DNA from: Paenibacillus glycinis
Lineage (GTDB): Bacteria > Bacillota > Bacilli > Paenibacillales > Paenibacillaceae
DNA: 64,000 nucleotides
NCBI RefSeq assembly: GCF_009909185.1
Contig: NZ_JAAAMV010000002.1
Coordinates: forward strand, 310,001 to 374,000
Reading direction: 5' to 3'
Shown piece by piece: positions 52,220-63,721 of this stretch (the first letter of the stretch is position 1; each line of letters opens with the position of its first letter). The notes under the pieces are model-generated. The model was not told where the DNA came from and did not search any database. It worked only from the letters and a program-made list of their open reading frames with translations. A program made the translations under genes and the position numbers.

Positions 52220-53284
52220 CTAGACATCCAGCACGGCAGGATCCTGAAGCGACACTCTCCTGCCCTCTCGCGAGGATACGTACGTCGCCAGCACCATGCG
52301 CAGCGACGTTAGGCCTTCCTCCGCGGTCGCGATCGGCTCCCGCTCGCCGCGCAGGAAAGCCGCCAGCGGCTCCGCCAGTCCGCGGATCCGATGATAATGC
52401 GCCGGCGGCGAGGCGATCTCGCTGTCGATCCAGGCGTTCTGCTCCGCGTCGTACCGGCGCAGGCCGGCGCCGTCGTCCGGTCTCGGCGCATTCGCGCTTG
52501 GCGCGTCGCCGTAGTTCTGCACGATCGTGCCCCGTTCGCCGATGATTTCCGTCGTGTTCTGGATGGCGTGGCAAGTGAACGAACAGCTGACCTCGGCGAT
52601 CGGCCCGTCCACGTAGCGGTAGACGGCGATGCCGTTGTCGTTCGGGATACGCGGATTGTAGAGCGACGCGATCTCCGCCGTCACGCTCTCGGGCTCCCCC
52701 AGCAGCCAGTGGATGAAATCGGCGGGATGCGCCGAGTCGTCCGCCCAAATATCCCGGTTGCTGGCCGGATCGACATGCCAGCTGTTCGCGAAATCCGCGT
52801 TCAGCCCCGCGTTCAAGCCATGGCGACGGCGAACCATGAACAGTTGGCCGAGCGCGCCTTCCCGCAGCCAGGTTTTCATCTGGACGTTCTGCGGATCGAC
52901 CCGCATCTGCCAGGCAAGCGTGAACGGGACGCCGTACCGCGCGACGTCGGCGACGATGCCGTCCGCCTCGGCCATCGTCAGCGCGATCGGCTTCTGCAAA
53001 ACGATCGCCTTGCCCGCCGCCGCCGCGAGTCTGACCAGTTCCGCGTGCCTGGAGGTCTCCGAGGCGATCACGACGGCGCCGATGTCTTCCCGAGCGAGCA
53101 GCGCGCCCGCGTCTTCGTGTCCTTCCAGTCCATAGGCGGCAACCGCCGCTTCCAGCCGCGCCGCATCGTGATCCCAGCCCGCGACGACGCGTACGCCCAT
53201 ATCCGTCTGCTTCCATTCCTCGCAATAAGCGTTCACGTGTCCGTGGGCGAAACCCAAGATGCCGACGCCGATGATCTTGTTCAT
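52220..53284 (-). CDS. Gfo/Idh/MocA family oxidoreductase
   Basis: The 354-residue protein is the first gene of the cluster. It has VGILGFAHGHVNAYCEEW and VLQKPIAL, where the usual Glu of EKP is Gln but the catalytic Lys is kept. GGAGGT lies before the ATG at 53284. A promoter with a symmetrical operator is found 100 nt upstream. The long reading up to 53476 is not supported by a ribosome binding site. Confidence 0.9.
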   Translation of the reverse strand: MNKIIGVGILGFAHGHVNAYCEEWKQTDMGVRVVAGWDHDAARLEAAVAAYGLEGHEDAGALLAREDIGAVVIASETSRHAELVRLAAAAGKAIVLQKPIALTMAEADGIVADVARYGVPFTLAWQMRVDPQNVQMKTWLREGALGQLFMVRRRHGLNAGLNADFANSWHVDPASNRDIWADDSAHPADFIHWLLGEPESVTAEIASLYNPRIPNDNGIAVYRYVDGPIAEVSCSFTCHAIQNTTEIIGERGTIVQNYGDAPSANAPRPDDGAGLRRYDAEQNAWIDSEIASPPAHYHRIRGLAEPLAAFLRGEREPIATAEEGLTSLRMVLATYVSSREGRRVSLQDPAVLDV

Positions 53285-53373
53285 AGCCAACCTCCGTAAC
53301 GTAGTGGCCAAGCGGCAAATGCTGGATATATGGCATGATCCCCGAGAGTGCGGCATGCAGCCCGAATCCCGCA

Positions 53374-53399
53374 AGAAAACGTTTTCTACCCCCATCATA
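53374..53399 (-). promoter_or_regulatory. Cluster promoter with LacI/CcpA-like operator
   Basis: A perfect 14-bp palindrome AGAAAACGTTTTCT (53374-53387) lies directly at the start point predicted from -10 TATGAT (53394-53399). It is close to the CcpA cre or a LacI-family site but deviates from the cre consensus at two positions. The -35 region is weak. Confidence 0.6.
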
Positions 53400-53470
53400 G
53401 CGGTACGGCAGACGTAATTCATGGCTGATCGGGACAACGATTTATCCGATTCGGACCATTTGGCGCCCAT

Positions 53471-53489
53471 CGGCATTCGCTGAATGCCG
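53471..53489. promoter_or_regulatory. Perfect 8-bp dyad in the divergent region
   Basis: CGGCATTC-GCT-GAATGCCG lies about 85 nt before the small gene at 53574. It may be an operator or a hairpin; no regulator could be assigned. Confidence 0.4.
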
Positions 53490-53573
53490 CTTCCCGGGTT
53501 TGGGGCAATCTAGAAAAGCCGGCAGATCCCAAGCAGCTGCAAGCATACGATCAACGAGCCAGGAGGAATCGAT

Positions 53574-53720
53574 ATGGGCCGTCACCAGAATCCAGCGTTA
53601 CCCGGTAAAATGAAGGGCATGCGCGCGAAGGACAGCCAAGCGGAAAACGACGTCGCCGGTTCGACGGACCGCAACCGCAACCAGAAAGGCCATGTGCCGA
53701 ACAGCCCTTCGACCGGCTGA
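53574..53720 (+). CDS. Small basic hydrophilic protein (spore-protein-like)
   Basis: The 48-residue product begins MGRHQNPALPGKMKGMRAK and ends KGHVPNSPSTG. It is Asn-, Gly- and Lys/Arg-rich without hydrophobic segments, as in minor small acid-soluble spore proteins, but I do not recognise a specific Ssp family. An AGGAGG site 7 nt before the ATG supports translation. Divergent from the sulfatase cluster. Confidence 0.65.
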   Translation: MGRHQNPALPGKMKGMRAKDSQAENDVAGSTDRNRNQKGHVPNSPSTG

Positions 53721-53818
53721 TCCTCGGCCGGAGACGATTGGAGCGATCGGAACTATCCGAACGATCCGTAAGGAACGAAAGGATCGATCCGAACGTCACC
53801 GACCGGACAGAACGCCAA

Positions 53819-53856
53819 AAGGCCGCCAGCATCTCCAATGGAGAACTGGCGGCCTT
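53819..53856. terminator. Terminator-like hairpin
   Basis: The 11-bp arms AAGGCCGCCAG/CTGGCGGCCTT enclose a small TCTCC-GGAGA stem. There is a weak T run on the minus strand; it may end both converging genes. Confidence 0.55.
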
Positions 53857-54006
53857 GCGTGCGTGCCGAGTCTTACGCGGGAGAGCTGACGACCTCTTGT
53901 GCTTACCGGGTCCGCCGTAGGCGAACTGACGGCTCTGGTCCGTTCCGAGTCTCCCGTAGGAGAGCTGACGACCTCTCGTGATAACCGGGCTCCCCGCGAG
54001 AGAACG
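53832..54006. repeat. Intergenic tandem repeat of about 40 bp
   Basis: Four units of 39-40 bp start at 53832, 53871, 53911 and 53950, with a partial fifth at 53990. A core such as GGAGAGCTGACGACCTCT is shared by units 2 and 4, and units 1 and 3 are more diverged. Three units keep a small hairpin (TCTCC-GGAGA or CGCC-GGCG) at the same place. The 53721-54067 stretch has no convincing gene. Confidence 0.7.
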
Positions 54007-54067
54007 AAGAAGTCTCCCTTAAGAGCGTCGGCCGCCTTTCACGCGTCGCGCCCGGGCGCCTGCCGAA

Positions 54068-55471
54068 TTACCTGAAATCCTTCGGCGTCCTGCGCGCGCT
54101 ATTGGTCAGGATCGCGGCCTCGATGACGGCTTTCCGTACGGAGGCGACGACCTTCTCGTTGAAGATGCTCGGAATGATGTAGGACTCGTTGAGCTCGTCC
54201 GCGGTCACGACGGAGGCGATCGCCCGGGCGGCCGCGAGCTTCATCGGCTCGTTGATATGCCGCGCGCGGCAGTCAAGCGCGCCTCGGAACAAGCCGGGGA
54301 ACACCAGCACGTTGTTGATCTGGTTCGGATAGTCGCTGCGGCCGGTCGCGAAGACCGCCACGTGCGGCAGCGCTTCTTCCGGCGAGATCTCCGGCTCGGG
54401 ATTGGCCATCGCGAAGACGATCGCGCCCGGCTTCATCCGCTTCACGTCGTCCGCGTTCAGCAGCCGCGCGCGCGACACGCCGATGAAGACGTCCGCGTCC
54501 GCGATGAGCTCCTTGAGCGTCCCGGCGCTTGCCTCGACCTGCGGCTGATCCGCCAGCCACTGCCACATCGGATGCGGATACGTTCCTCCGCGCACGATCG
54601 CGCCGTCCCGGTCGATCGGCACCAGATGCCGCACGCCCGCGCCGAGCAGCATCTTGCAGATCGAGACGCCGGCCGCGCCGATGCCGTTCACGACGACCCG
54701 GATATTCTCCATCCGTTTGCCGACGAACTTGAGCGCGTTGATCAAGCCGGCGATCGTCACGACCGCCGTGCCGTGCTGATCGTCGTGGAAGATCGGAATG
54801 TCGAGCTCCGCCGCCAAGCGGTTCTCGATCTCGAAGCAGCGCGGCGAACCGATATCCTCGAGGTTGATGCCGCCGAAGATCGGGCTGATCGCCTTGATCG
54901 TCCGGATGATCTCCTCGGTATCCTTCGTATCCAGGCAGATCGGGAACGCATCGACGCCGGCGAGCTGCTTGAACAGCATCGCCTTGCCCTCCATGACCGG
55001 CGCCGCGGCATGCGGACCGATGTCGCCGAGCCCCAGCACGGCCGTGCCGTCCGTAACGACGGCGACCGTGTTGCGCTTGATGGTCAGCGAGTACGCCTTG
55101 CTGACGTCTTCGGCAATGGCCGTGCACACTTTGGCGACGCCGGGCGTGTACACCTTGGACAGATCGTCGCGGTTCTTGATCGGCATCGTCGGCTGCACCG
55201 TGATTTTACCTCCGAGGTGGACGAGAAACGTCGGATCGGAGACGTTGACGACCTTGATGCCGTCCAAGCGGCGCAGCGCCTCGACGACGGCCGTCTCGTT
55301 GTTGTCCTGCAGCGATACGGTAATGTCCCTCGTCGAAGCGTCGTGCCCGGGGCGAATGACGTCGATGGAGGTCACGTCGCCCCCGGCCCGGCTGATCGTC
55401 GCCGCGACGTCGCCGAAGCTCACCTTCTTATGATCCAGCTCCAGCCGGAAAATCATGCTCGTTTGCGCCAT
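54068..55471 (-). CDS. NAD(P)-dependent malic enzyme with N-terminal ACT domain
   Basis: The 467-residue protein has an ACT-type domain (about residues 1-80), then the malic enzyme core: VYTPGVAKVC, AVVTDGTAVLGLGDIGP with metal Asp/Glu region FEIENRL, DDQHGTAVV and the Rossmann motif VVNGIGAAG. It decarboxylates malate to pyruvate. The ATG is 2 nt after the glutamate dehydrogenase stop, so the genes are coupled. The link is carbon flow from glutamate through 2-oxoglutarate and malate to pyruvate. Confidence 0.92.
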   Translation of the reverse strand: MAQTSMIFRLELDHKKVSFGDVAATISRAGGDVTSIDVIRPGHDASTRDITVSLQDNNETAVVEALRRLDGIKVVNVSDPTFLVHLGGKITVQPTMPIKNRDDLSKVYTPGVAKVCTAIAEDVSKAYSLTIKRNTVAVVTDGTAVLGLGDIGPHAAAPVMEGKAMLFKQLAGVDAFPICLDTKDTEEIIRTIKAISPIFGGINLEDIGSPRCFEIENRLAAELDIPIFHDDQHGTAVVTIAGLINALKFVGKRMENIRVVVNGIGAAGVSICKMLLGAGVRHLVPIDRDGAIVRGGTYPHPMWQWLADQPQVEASAGTLKELIADADVFIGVSRARLLNADDVKRMKPGAIVFAMANPEPEISPEEALPHVAVFATGRSDYPNQINNVLVFPGLFRGALDCRARHINEPMKLAAARAIASVVTADELNESYIIPSIFNEKVVASVRKAVIEAAILTNSARRTPKDFR

Positions 55472-55473
55472 TA

Positions 55474-56730
55474 TTACACCCAGCCTCTCCAGCGGACGGC
55501 TTCGGCCATCCGTTTGATTCCAACCATGTAAGCCGATAACCGCATGTCGGCCTGCTTCGTCCGCGACGTGTCGTACACGTTCCGGAACGCGTCGACGAGG
55601 ATTTTGTTCAATCGCTCGTTGACCTCGTCTTCGGTCCAATAATAGCCTTGGTTATTTTGTACCCATTCGAAATAAGACACAACCACGCCGCCCGCGCTCG
55701 CCAGCACGTCGGGCACGATCATGACGCCGCGCCGGGTCAGGATCTCCGTCGCCCCGTGGGTCGTCGGTCCGTTCGCCGCTTCGACGAGCAGCTTGGCTTG
55801 GATCAGATGGGCGTTCTCCGCGGTGATTTGGTTCTCGATGGCGGCCGGAATCAGGATATCGCACTCCTGAACCAATAATTCCCGGTTGGTGATCCGGTTC
55901 GGGAACAAGTTGGTGACCGTGCCGAAGGAATCGCGGCGGTCGAGCAGCGAATCGATATCGAGTCCGTTCGGGTCGTACAGCGCCCCGACCGCGTCCGAGA
56001 CGCCGACGATCGACGCGCCCGCGTCATGCAGGAATTTTGCCAGATAGCTTCCAGCATTGCCGAATCCCTGAATAATAATGCGTGCCTTCTCCAGCGGAAG
56101 GCCCAGCACGGCGGCGGCTTCCTTGAGCACGATGGTGACGCCGAGGGCGGTCGACGATTCACGGCCGATAGAGCCGCCGAGCACGATCGGCTTGCCCGTG
56201 ATGAAGCCCGGCGAGTCGAATTCGCGAATGCGCGAATACTCGTCCATCATCCAGGCCATGATCTGAGAATTCGTAAACACGTCGGGGGCGGGAATGTCCT
56301 TGGTCGGACCGACGAGCTGGCTGATCGCCCGCACGTAGCCGCGGCTCAGCCGCTCGAGCTCCCCGAACGACATCGTGCGCGGATCGCACGCGATGCCGCC
56401 TTTGCCGCCGCCGTACGGGAGGTTCGTGACGCCGCATTTGATGCTCATCCACATCGACAGCGCCTTCACCTCGTCCGCGGTCACGTCCGGATGGAAGCGC
56501 ACGCCGCCCTTCGTCGGCCCGACGGCGTCGTTATGCTGCGCGCGGTAGCCGGTGAACACCTTCACCTTGCCGTCGTCCATCTTGACCGGGATGCGCACGG
56601 TCAGCAGCCGCAGCGGCTCCTTGAGCAGCTCGTTGTACGCCTCGTCGTACCCTAGCTTCGACAATGCGGTTTGGATTACCTGCTGCGTTCTGGCGAGCAC
56701 GTCCGTGTTTTCTTTTTCTTCGACCAGCAT
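55474..56730 (-). CDS. Glutamate dehydrogenase (Glu/Leu/Phe/Val family)
   Basis: The 418-residue enzyme deaminates glutamate to 2-oxoglutarate with NAD. It shows GPTKGGVRFHPDV and the catalytic/binding segment LPYGGGKGGIACDP, PAPDVFTNSQIMAWMMDEY, the Rossmann IIQGFGNAGSYLA, and a typical C-terminus. This matches Bacillus RocG/GudB; which one cannot be told. ATG at 56730 follows AGGGGGAT. It is separated from the P5C dehydrogenase gene by a terminator and heads its own operon with malic enzyme. Confidence 0.93.
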   Translation of the reverse strand: MLVEEKENTDVLARTQQVIQTALSKLGYDEAYNELLKEPLRLLTVRIPVKMDDGKVKVFTGYRAQHNDAVGPTKGGVRFHPDVTADEVKALSMWMSIKCGVTNLPYGGGKGGIACDPRTMSFGELERLSRGYVRAISQLVGPTKDIPAPDVFTNSQIMAWMMDEYSRIREFDSPGFITGKPIVLGGSIGRESSTALGVTIVLKEAAAVLGLPLEKARIIIQGFGNAGSYLAKFLHDAGASIVGVSDAVGALYDPNGLDIDSLLDRRDSFGTVTNLFPNRITNRELLVQECDILIPAAIENQITAENAHLIQAKLLVEAANGPTTHGATEILTRRGVMIVPDVLASAGGVVVSYFEWVQNNQGYYWTEDEVNERLNKILVDAFRNVYDTSRTKQADMRLSAYMVGIKRMAEAVRWRGWV

Positions 56731-56792
56731 GGCCCGATATCCCCCTTGTGGTTGTCCGTTTTGCCTGCGGCAGCGCTTCCAATGCGGCAATG

Positions 56793-56828
56793 AAAAACGG
56801 CCCTCCCTGCCATGATCGGAGAGGGCCG
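56793..56828 (-). terminator. Terminator of the proline catabolic operon
   Basis: CGGCCCTC/GAGGGCCG stem followed by five T on the minus strand, directly after the P5C dehydrogenase stop. Confidence 0.85.
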
Positions 56829-56838
56829 CGGCGTTCGC

Positions 56839-58419
<1,581 letters not shown>

Positions 58420-58443
58420 TCTCCTCTCCCGGATGGGAACTTT

Positions 58444-59358
58444 TTATTTAAACATGTTTTTGAGCACGAACCAGACGTTGGCGGGACGTTCCGCCAGCCG
58501 GCGCATGAAGTAACCGAACCAGTCGATGCCGTAGGGCACGTAGACGCGGACGCGGTAGCCTTCCCGAACGAGCCGCTTCTGAAGATCCTCGCAGATGCCG
58601 TACAGCATCTGAAACTCGAACGCTTCCCTGTCGATGCCGTGCTCCTTGACCAACGCCTTCGTATAGTTCACGATGGCCTCGTCATGGCTCGCGACGGCGG
58701 CGTAGTTGCCGTTCAGCAGGTGAAGCTTGATGATGCGCTTCAAGTTCTCGTCGACGTCGTGCTTCGCGGGAAACGCGACGCTGGGCGATTCCTTGTAGGC
58801 GCCCTTGACCAGCCGCAGATTTGCCTGAAGCTCGCCCAAGTCCTTCACGTCCTGCTCCGTGCGGAACAGATACGCCTGGATGACGATGCCCACGTTGCCG
58901 AACTCCTCGCGGAGCTCGCGGTAGATGTCGAGCGAGATCTGGCAATGGGCGAAATCCTCCATGTCGATGCGGACGAAATTGCCGTACAAGCGCGCGCGGT
59001 TCAGGATGCGCTTCATGTTGGCGACGCACAGCTCCCTGTCGATATCAAGGCCGAGCGACGTCATCTTGAGCGAAAGGTTGGACTTCACTTCCGCGTCGGC
59101 GATGGCGTCGAGCGTCAGCAGGCACATCTCCGTGGATTGCTCGGCTTCTTCGGCGCTGAAGACGAATTCGCCGAGATGATCGAGCGTCGCCATCCGCCCG
59201 TCTTCGTTCAGCCTGCGCACGGCGTCGATCGACTGTTGGATCGATTCGCCGGCGACGAATCGGGCGGCTCCGAAGCGCAAACCGTATTTCTTCGCCAGGC
59301 GGTTTGCCGATCGGCTCTTGCCGAGCGCTTGGAACATGTTCTTCAGAAGCAGATCCAT
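58444..59358 (-). CDS. Proline dehydrogenase
   Basis: The 304-residue monofunctional FAD enzyme oxidises proline to P5C. It shows the barrel motifs LKMTSLGLDID, NFVRIDMEDFAHCQ, GIVIQAYLFRTEQD, RLVKGAYKE, VASHDE and FEFQMLYGI, with the C-terminal YVPYGIDWFGYFMRRLAERP, the PutA-type substrate helix. GGAGG precedes the ATG at 59358; the M nine codons further up is not supported. It forms an operon with RocA. Confidence 0.95.
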   Translation of the reverse strand: MDLLLKNMFQALGKSRSANRLAKKYGLRFGAARFVAGESIQQSIDAVRRLNEDGRMATLDHLGEFVFSAEEAEQSTEMCLLTLDAIADAEVKSNLSLKMTSLGLDIDRELCVANMKRILNRARLYGNFVRIDMEDFAHCQISLDIYRELREEFGNVGIVIQAYLFRTEQDVKDLGELQANLRLVKGAYKESPSVAFPAKHDVDENLKRIIKLHLLNGNYAAVASHDEAIVNYTKALVKEHGIDREAFEFQMLYGICEDLQKRLVREGYRVRVYVPYGIDWFGYFMRRLAERPANVWFVLKNMFK

Positions 59359-59382
59359 GCTGCATTCCTCCAGGTGTTTGTA

Positions 59383-59482
59383 CATAATTGTTCAATGCGA
59401 TAATTCGATTATACATGTAAACGATATTTTTGAACATATATTTGTTTAAAATTATGAATATCCATCGGATTGAACAATTATG
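59383..59482. promoter_or_regulatory. Operator dyads and promoter between putative put operon and its regulator
   Basis: A 14-bp perfect inverted repeat, CATAATTGTTCAAT at 59383-59396 and ATTGAACAATTATG at 59469-59482, is spaced by 72 bp. Each arm contains ATTG-WW-CAAT. A TTGAACA-N6-TGTTTAA element lies between them. The -10 TATAAT (59408-59413, minus strand) of the proline dehydrogenase gene is located between the arms. I found no -12/-24 promoter. Confidence 0.65.
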
Positions 59483-59505
59483 CAGCAAGGCAATTGGACA
59501 ACGAA

Positions 59506-59534
59506 TTGAAAGCGGATGCCTTTCGTGGTAGATT
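59506..59534 (+). promoter_or_regulatory. Sigma-A promoter of the regulator gene
   Basis: TTGAAA (59506-59511) and TAGATT (59529-59534) are separated by 17 bp, 37 nt upstream of the ATG. Confidence 0.6.
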
Positions 59535-59571
59535 ACTCTCATACCTTACATAGATGCGGAGACGAGCGATT

Positions 59572-61386
<1,815 letters not shown>

Positions 61387-61418
61387 CCGGGCTACTCCGA
61401 CGACGAGAGAAATATAAA

Positions 61419-61475
61419 ACAACAGCCGTTACGCGCGACCGGCGAGGTCGCGGCGCGTAACGGCTGTTGTCGTTT
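61419..61475. terminator. Terminator between regulator and arginase-like gene
   Basis: A perfect 18-bp stem ACAACAGCCGTTACGCGC with its complement and a 16-nt loop lies between convergent genes; TTGTCGTTT follows. Confidence 0.85.
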
Positions 61476-62418
61476 AGAGGATTCGTTTGCCGAGCAGCGA
61501 GGCGATCAGTCCGATCGCCAGCCGCGCGGTTCTTCGGCTCTCGTCCAGCATGGCGTTGACCTCCACCATGTCGATGGACCGGACGCGCCCCGTCTCGGCG
61601 AGCAGCTCGCAGGCAAAGTGCGCTTCCCGGTAGGTCAAGCCGCCCGGCACCTGCATGCCGACGCCCGGCGCTTCCATCGGGTCCAGGCAATCCGCGGAGA
61701 AGCTGACATGGATGCCTTCCGTCCCGTCGCCCGCGATCTCGACGGCCCGCCGGATCACCTGCTCGACGCCGAGCCGGTCGATTTCATGCATCGTGAACAC
61801 GGTGATCCCTTCGGCCAAGATCAGCTCGCGCTCCTCCGGCTCCACGTCGCGAACGCCGATGAGCACGACGTTGCGTTTGTCCACCGCGGTCCCGTCCGCG
61901 TTGTCGGCGATGTCGGACAGCCCGAGCTTCGCGTACCCGAGCGCGACTGCAAGCGCCATGCCGCCGATGCCCCCGGTCGGACTCCCCGCTTCCGCATGCA
62001 GGCCGGCATGCGCGTCGAAGTAGATGACGCCCGTCCGTTTCCCGGCGGCGGCAAGCCCGGCAAGCACCCCGATCGTGACGCTGCGGTCGCCGCCGAGGAC
62101 GAGCGGAAGCTCGCCGCGGTTCGCGGCCTGCGAGACGTGGTTCGCGACCTGCCTGCCCATCTCGACGACCTCGGGCAGATGCTTGAGGTTGCCTTCGCCG
62201 GCCGAGTCGGGCGAGCCGGGCGCCGGCCTGAAGTCGCCTTTGATTTTCGTCTCCGTCGCCAGCTCGTACGCGGTCTTGCGCAGCTGCCGGAGCAGGCCGG
62301 CCTGCATCATCGATTCCGGACCCGCTTCGTTGCCGGGTCTCCCGGCGCCCAGTCCGAAGGGGACATGAATAAGGCTTAATTTAGTCTTGCCGTCCGTTGT
62401 TTGCTTGACGTCTGCCAT
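61474..62418 (-). CDS. Arginase-family paralogue lacking several metal ligands
   Basis: The 314-residue protein has the arginase length and frame: LIHVPFGLGAGRPGNEAGPE, then GGDRS (GGDHS in arginase, Arg112 for His), FDAHAGLHAEAGSPTGGIGG (Asp to Gly at 139, Asn to His at 141, and the His of NxHG to Gly), and SFSADCLDP (Asp to Ser at 241). Thus three of six Mn ligands and the catalytic His are lost, while Asp135, His137, Asp243 and Glu286 remain. It is therefore probably inactive as arginase, and may be a regulatory partner. It lies after rocD in an operon with an intact arginase. Confidence 0.85.
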   Translation of the reverse strand: MADVKQTTDGKTKLSLIHVPFGLGAGRPGNEAGPESMMQAGLLRQLRKTAYELATETKIKGDFRPAPGSPDSAGEGNLKHLPEVVEMGRQVANHVSQAANRGELPLVLGGDRSVTIGVLAGLAAAGKRTGVIYFDAHAGLHAEAGSPTGGIGGMALAVALGYAKLGLSDIADNADGTAVDKRNVVLIGVRDVEPEERELILAEGITVFTMHEIDRLGVEQVIRRAVEIAGDGTEGIHVSFSADCLDPMEAPGVGMQVPGGLTYREAHFACELLAETGRVRSIDMVEVNAMLDESRRTARLAIGLIASLLGKRIL

Positions 62419-62484
62419 GGGCTGCCGTCCCACCTTCCACCGTTCATGATTTGGCGTGCCTTGCGGATTGCATGCTGCAGCGGG

Positions 62485-63675
62485 TTAAAATATCCCTTGA
62501 ATCCTGGCGAAGGCCCAGTCGAGCTCTTCGCGCGCGATCGTCAATGGCGGCGCGAAGCGGATCGTCGTCTCGTGCGTTTCCTTGCACAGCAGGCCGAGCT
62601 CCTTCAGCTGCTCGCAGTACGGACGCGCCTCGCCGTGCAGCTCCAGGCCGATGAACAAGCCCCGTCCGCGGATTTCCTTGATGACCGGGCTTTCGATCCC
62701 GCGCAGCAGCGATATGAAATACGTACCCAACTCCTCCGAACGGCTAACCAGCCCTTCGTCCTCGAGCACGTCCAGCGCCGCGATCGCGACCGCGCAGCCG
62801 AGCGGGTTGCCCCCGAAGGTCGACCCGTGCGAGCCGGGCTCGAAGACGCCCAGGATCGCTTCGTCCGCTGCCACCGCGGAGATCGGAAACACCCCGCCGC
62901 CCAGCGCCTTGCCCATGATATACATATCCGGCACGACCTGCTCCCAGTCGCTCGCGAACAGCTTGCCGGTCCGGCCGAAGCCCGTCTGGATCTCGTCCGC
63001 GACGAGCAGCACCCGCTGCTCGTCGCACAACGCTCTCGCCGCCCGGAGGAATCCGTCCGGCGGTATGACGATCCCGGCCTCGCCTTGGATCGGCTCCACC
63101 AGGAAAGCGGCCGTGTTCGGCGTGATCGCCGCCTTCAGCGCGTCGATGTCGCCGTACGGAATGACGCGGAAGCCCGGCGTGAACGGCCCGAAGTCCGCCT
63201 TGTATTCGTCGGAGGACGAGAAGGACGTGATCGTCGTCGTCCTGCCGTGGAAATTGCCGCCGCAGACGATGATTTCCGCCTGATCCGCCGGCACCCGCTT
63301 CACCCGGTACGCCCACCGCCGCGCGGCTTTGAGCGCCGTTTCCACCGCTTCCGCGCCGGTGTTCATCGGCAGGATCATGCTTTTGCCCGTGAGCTTCGTC
63401 AGCTTCTCGTAAAATACGCCGAGCTGATCGTTATGGAACGCGCGCGAGGTCAGCGTCACTTTATCCGCCTGCTCCTTGAGCGCGGCGATAATGCGGGGAT
63501 GCCGATGGCCGTGATTCAGCGCCGAATACGCGCTCAGCATATCCATGAAGCGATTGCCCTCGGGATCCTCCACCCAGACGCCCTCCGCCCTCGCGATGAC
63601 GATCGGCAGCGGATGGTAATTGTTCGCCCCGTACCGCTGCGTTTGTTCGATGATGCGGTTCGTCGTGTTCGTCAT
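62485..63675 (-). CDS. rocD: Ornithine aminotransferase
   Basis: The 396-residue class III PLP aminotransferase converts ornithine to glutamate semialdehyde with 2-oxoglutarate. It has [37 protein letters not shown] and the PLP Lys256 in MGKALGGG, with a C-terminal TIRFAPPL. Length and motifs match RocD. AGGGGGAG precedes the ATG at 63675. It lies between the intact and degenerate arginase genes. Confidence 0.95.
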   Translation of the reverse strand: MTNTTNRIIEQTQRYGANNYHPLPIVIARAEGVWVEDPEGNRFMDMLSAYSALNHGHRHPRIIAALKEQADKVTLTSRAFHNDQLGVFYEKLTKLTGKSMILPMNTGAEAVETALKAARRWAYRVKRVPADQAEIIVCGGNFHGRTTTITSFSSSDEYKADFGPFTPGFRVIPYGDIDALKAAITPNTAAFLVEPIQGEAGIVIPPDGFLRAARALCDEQRVLLVADEIQTGFGRTGKLFASDWEQVVPDMYIMGKALGGGVFPISAVAADEAILGVFEPGSHGSTFGGNPLGCAVAIAALDVLEDEGLVSRSEELGTYFISLLRGIESPVIKEIRGRGLFIGLELHGEARPYCEQLKELGLLCKETHETTIRFAPPLTIAREELDWAFARIQGIF

Positions 63676-63721
63676 GTCCGCTCTCCCCCTTTCGATTGGC
63701 GGCATGAAGCCGCACTGACGC

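Noticed and set aside
59359..59571. A sigma-54 -12/-24 promoter upstream of proline dehydrogenase
   Set aside because: Only weak GG/GC spacing (for example around AAGGCATCCGCTTTC) was seen. No TGGCAC-N5-TTGCA was found, whereas a TATAAT is present.
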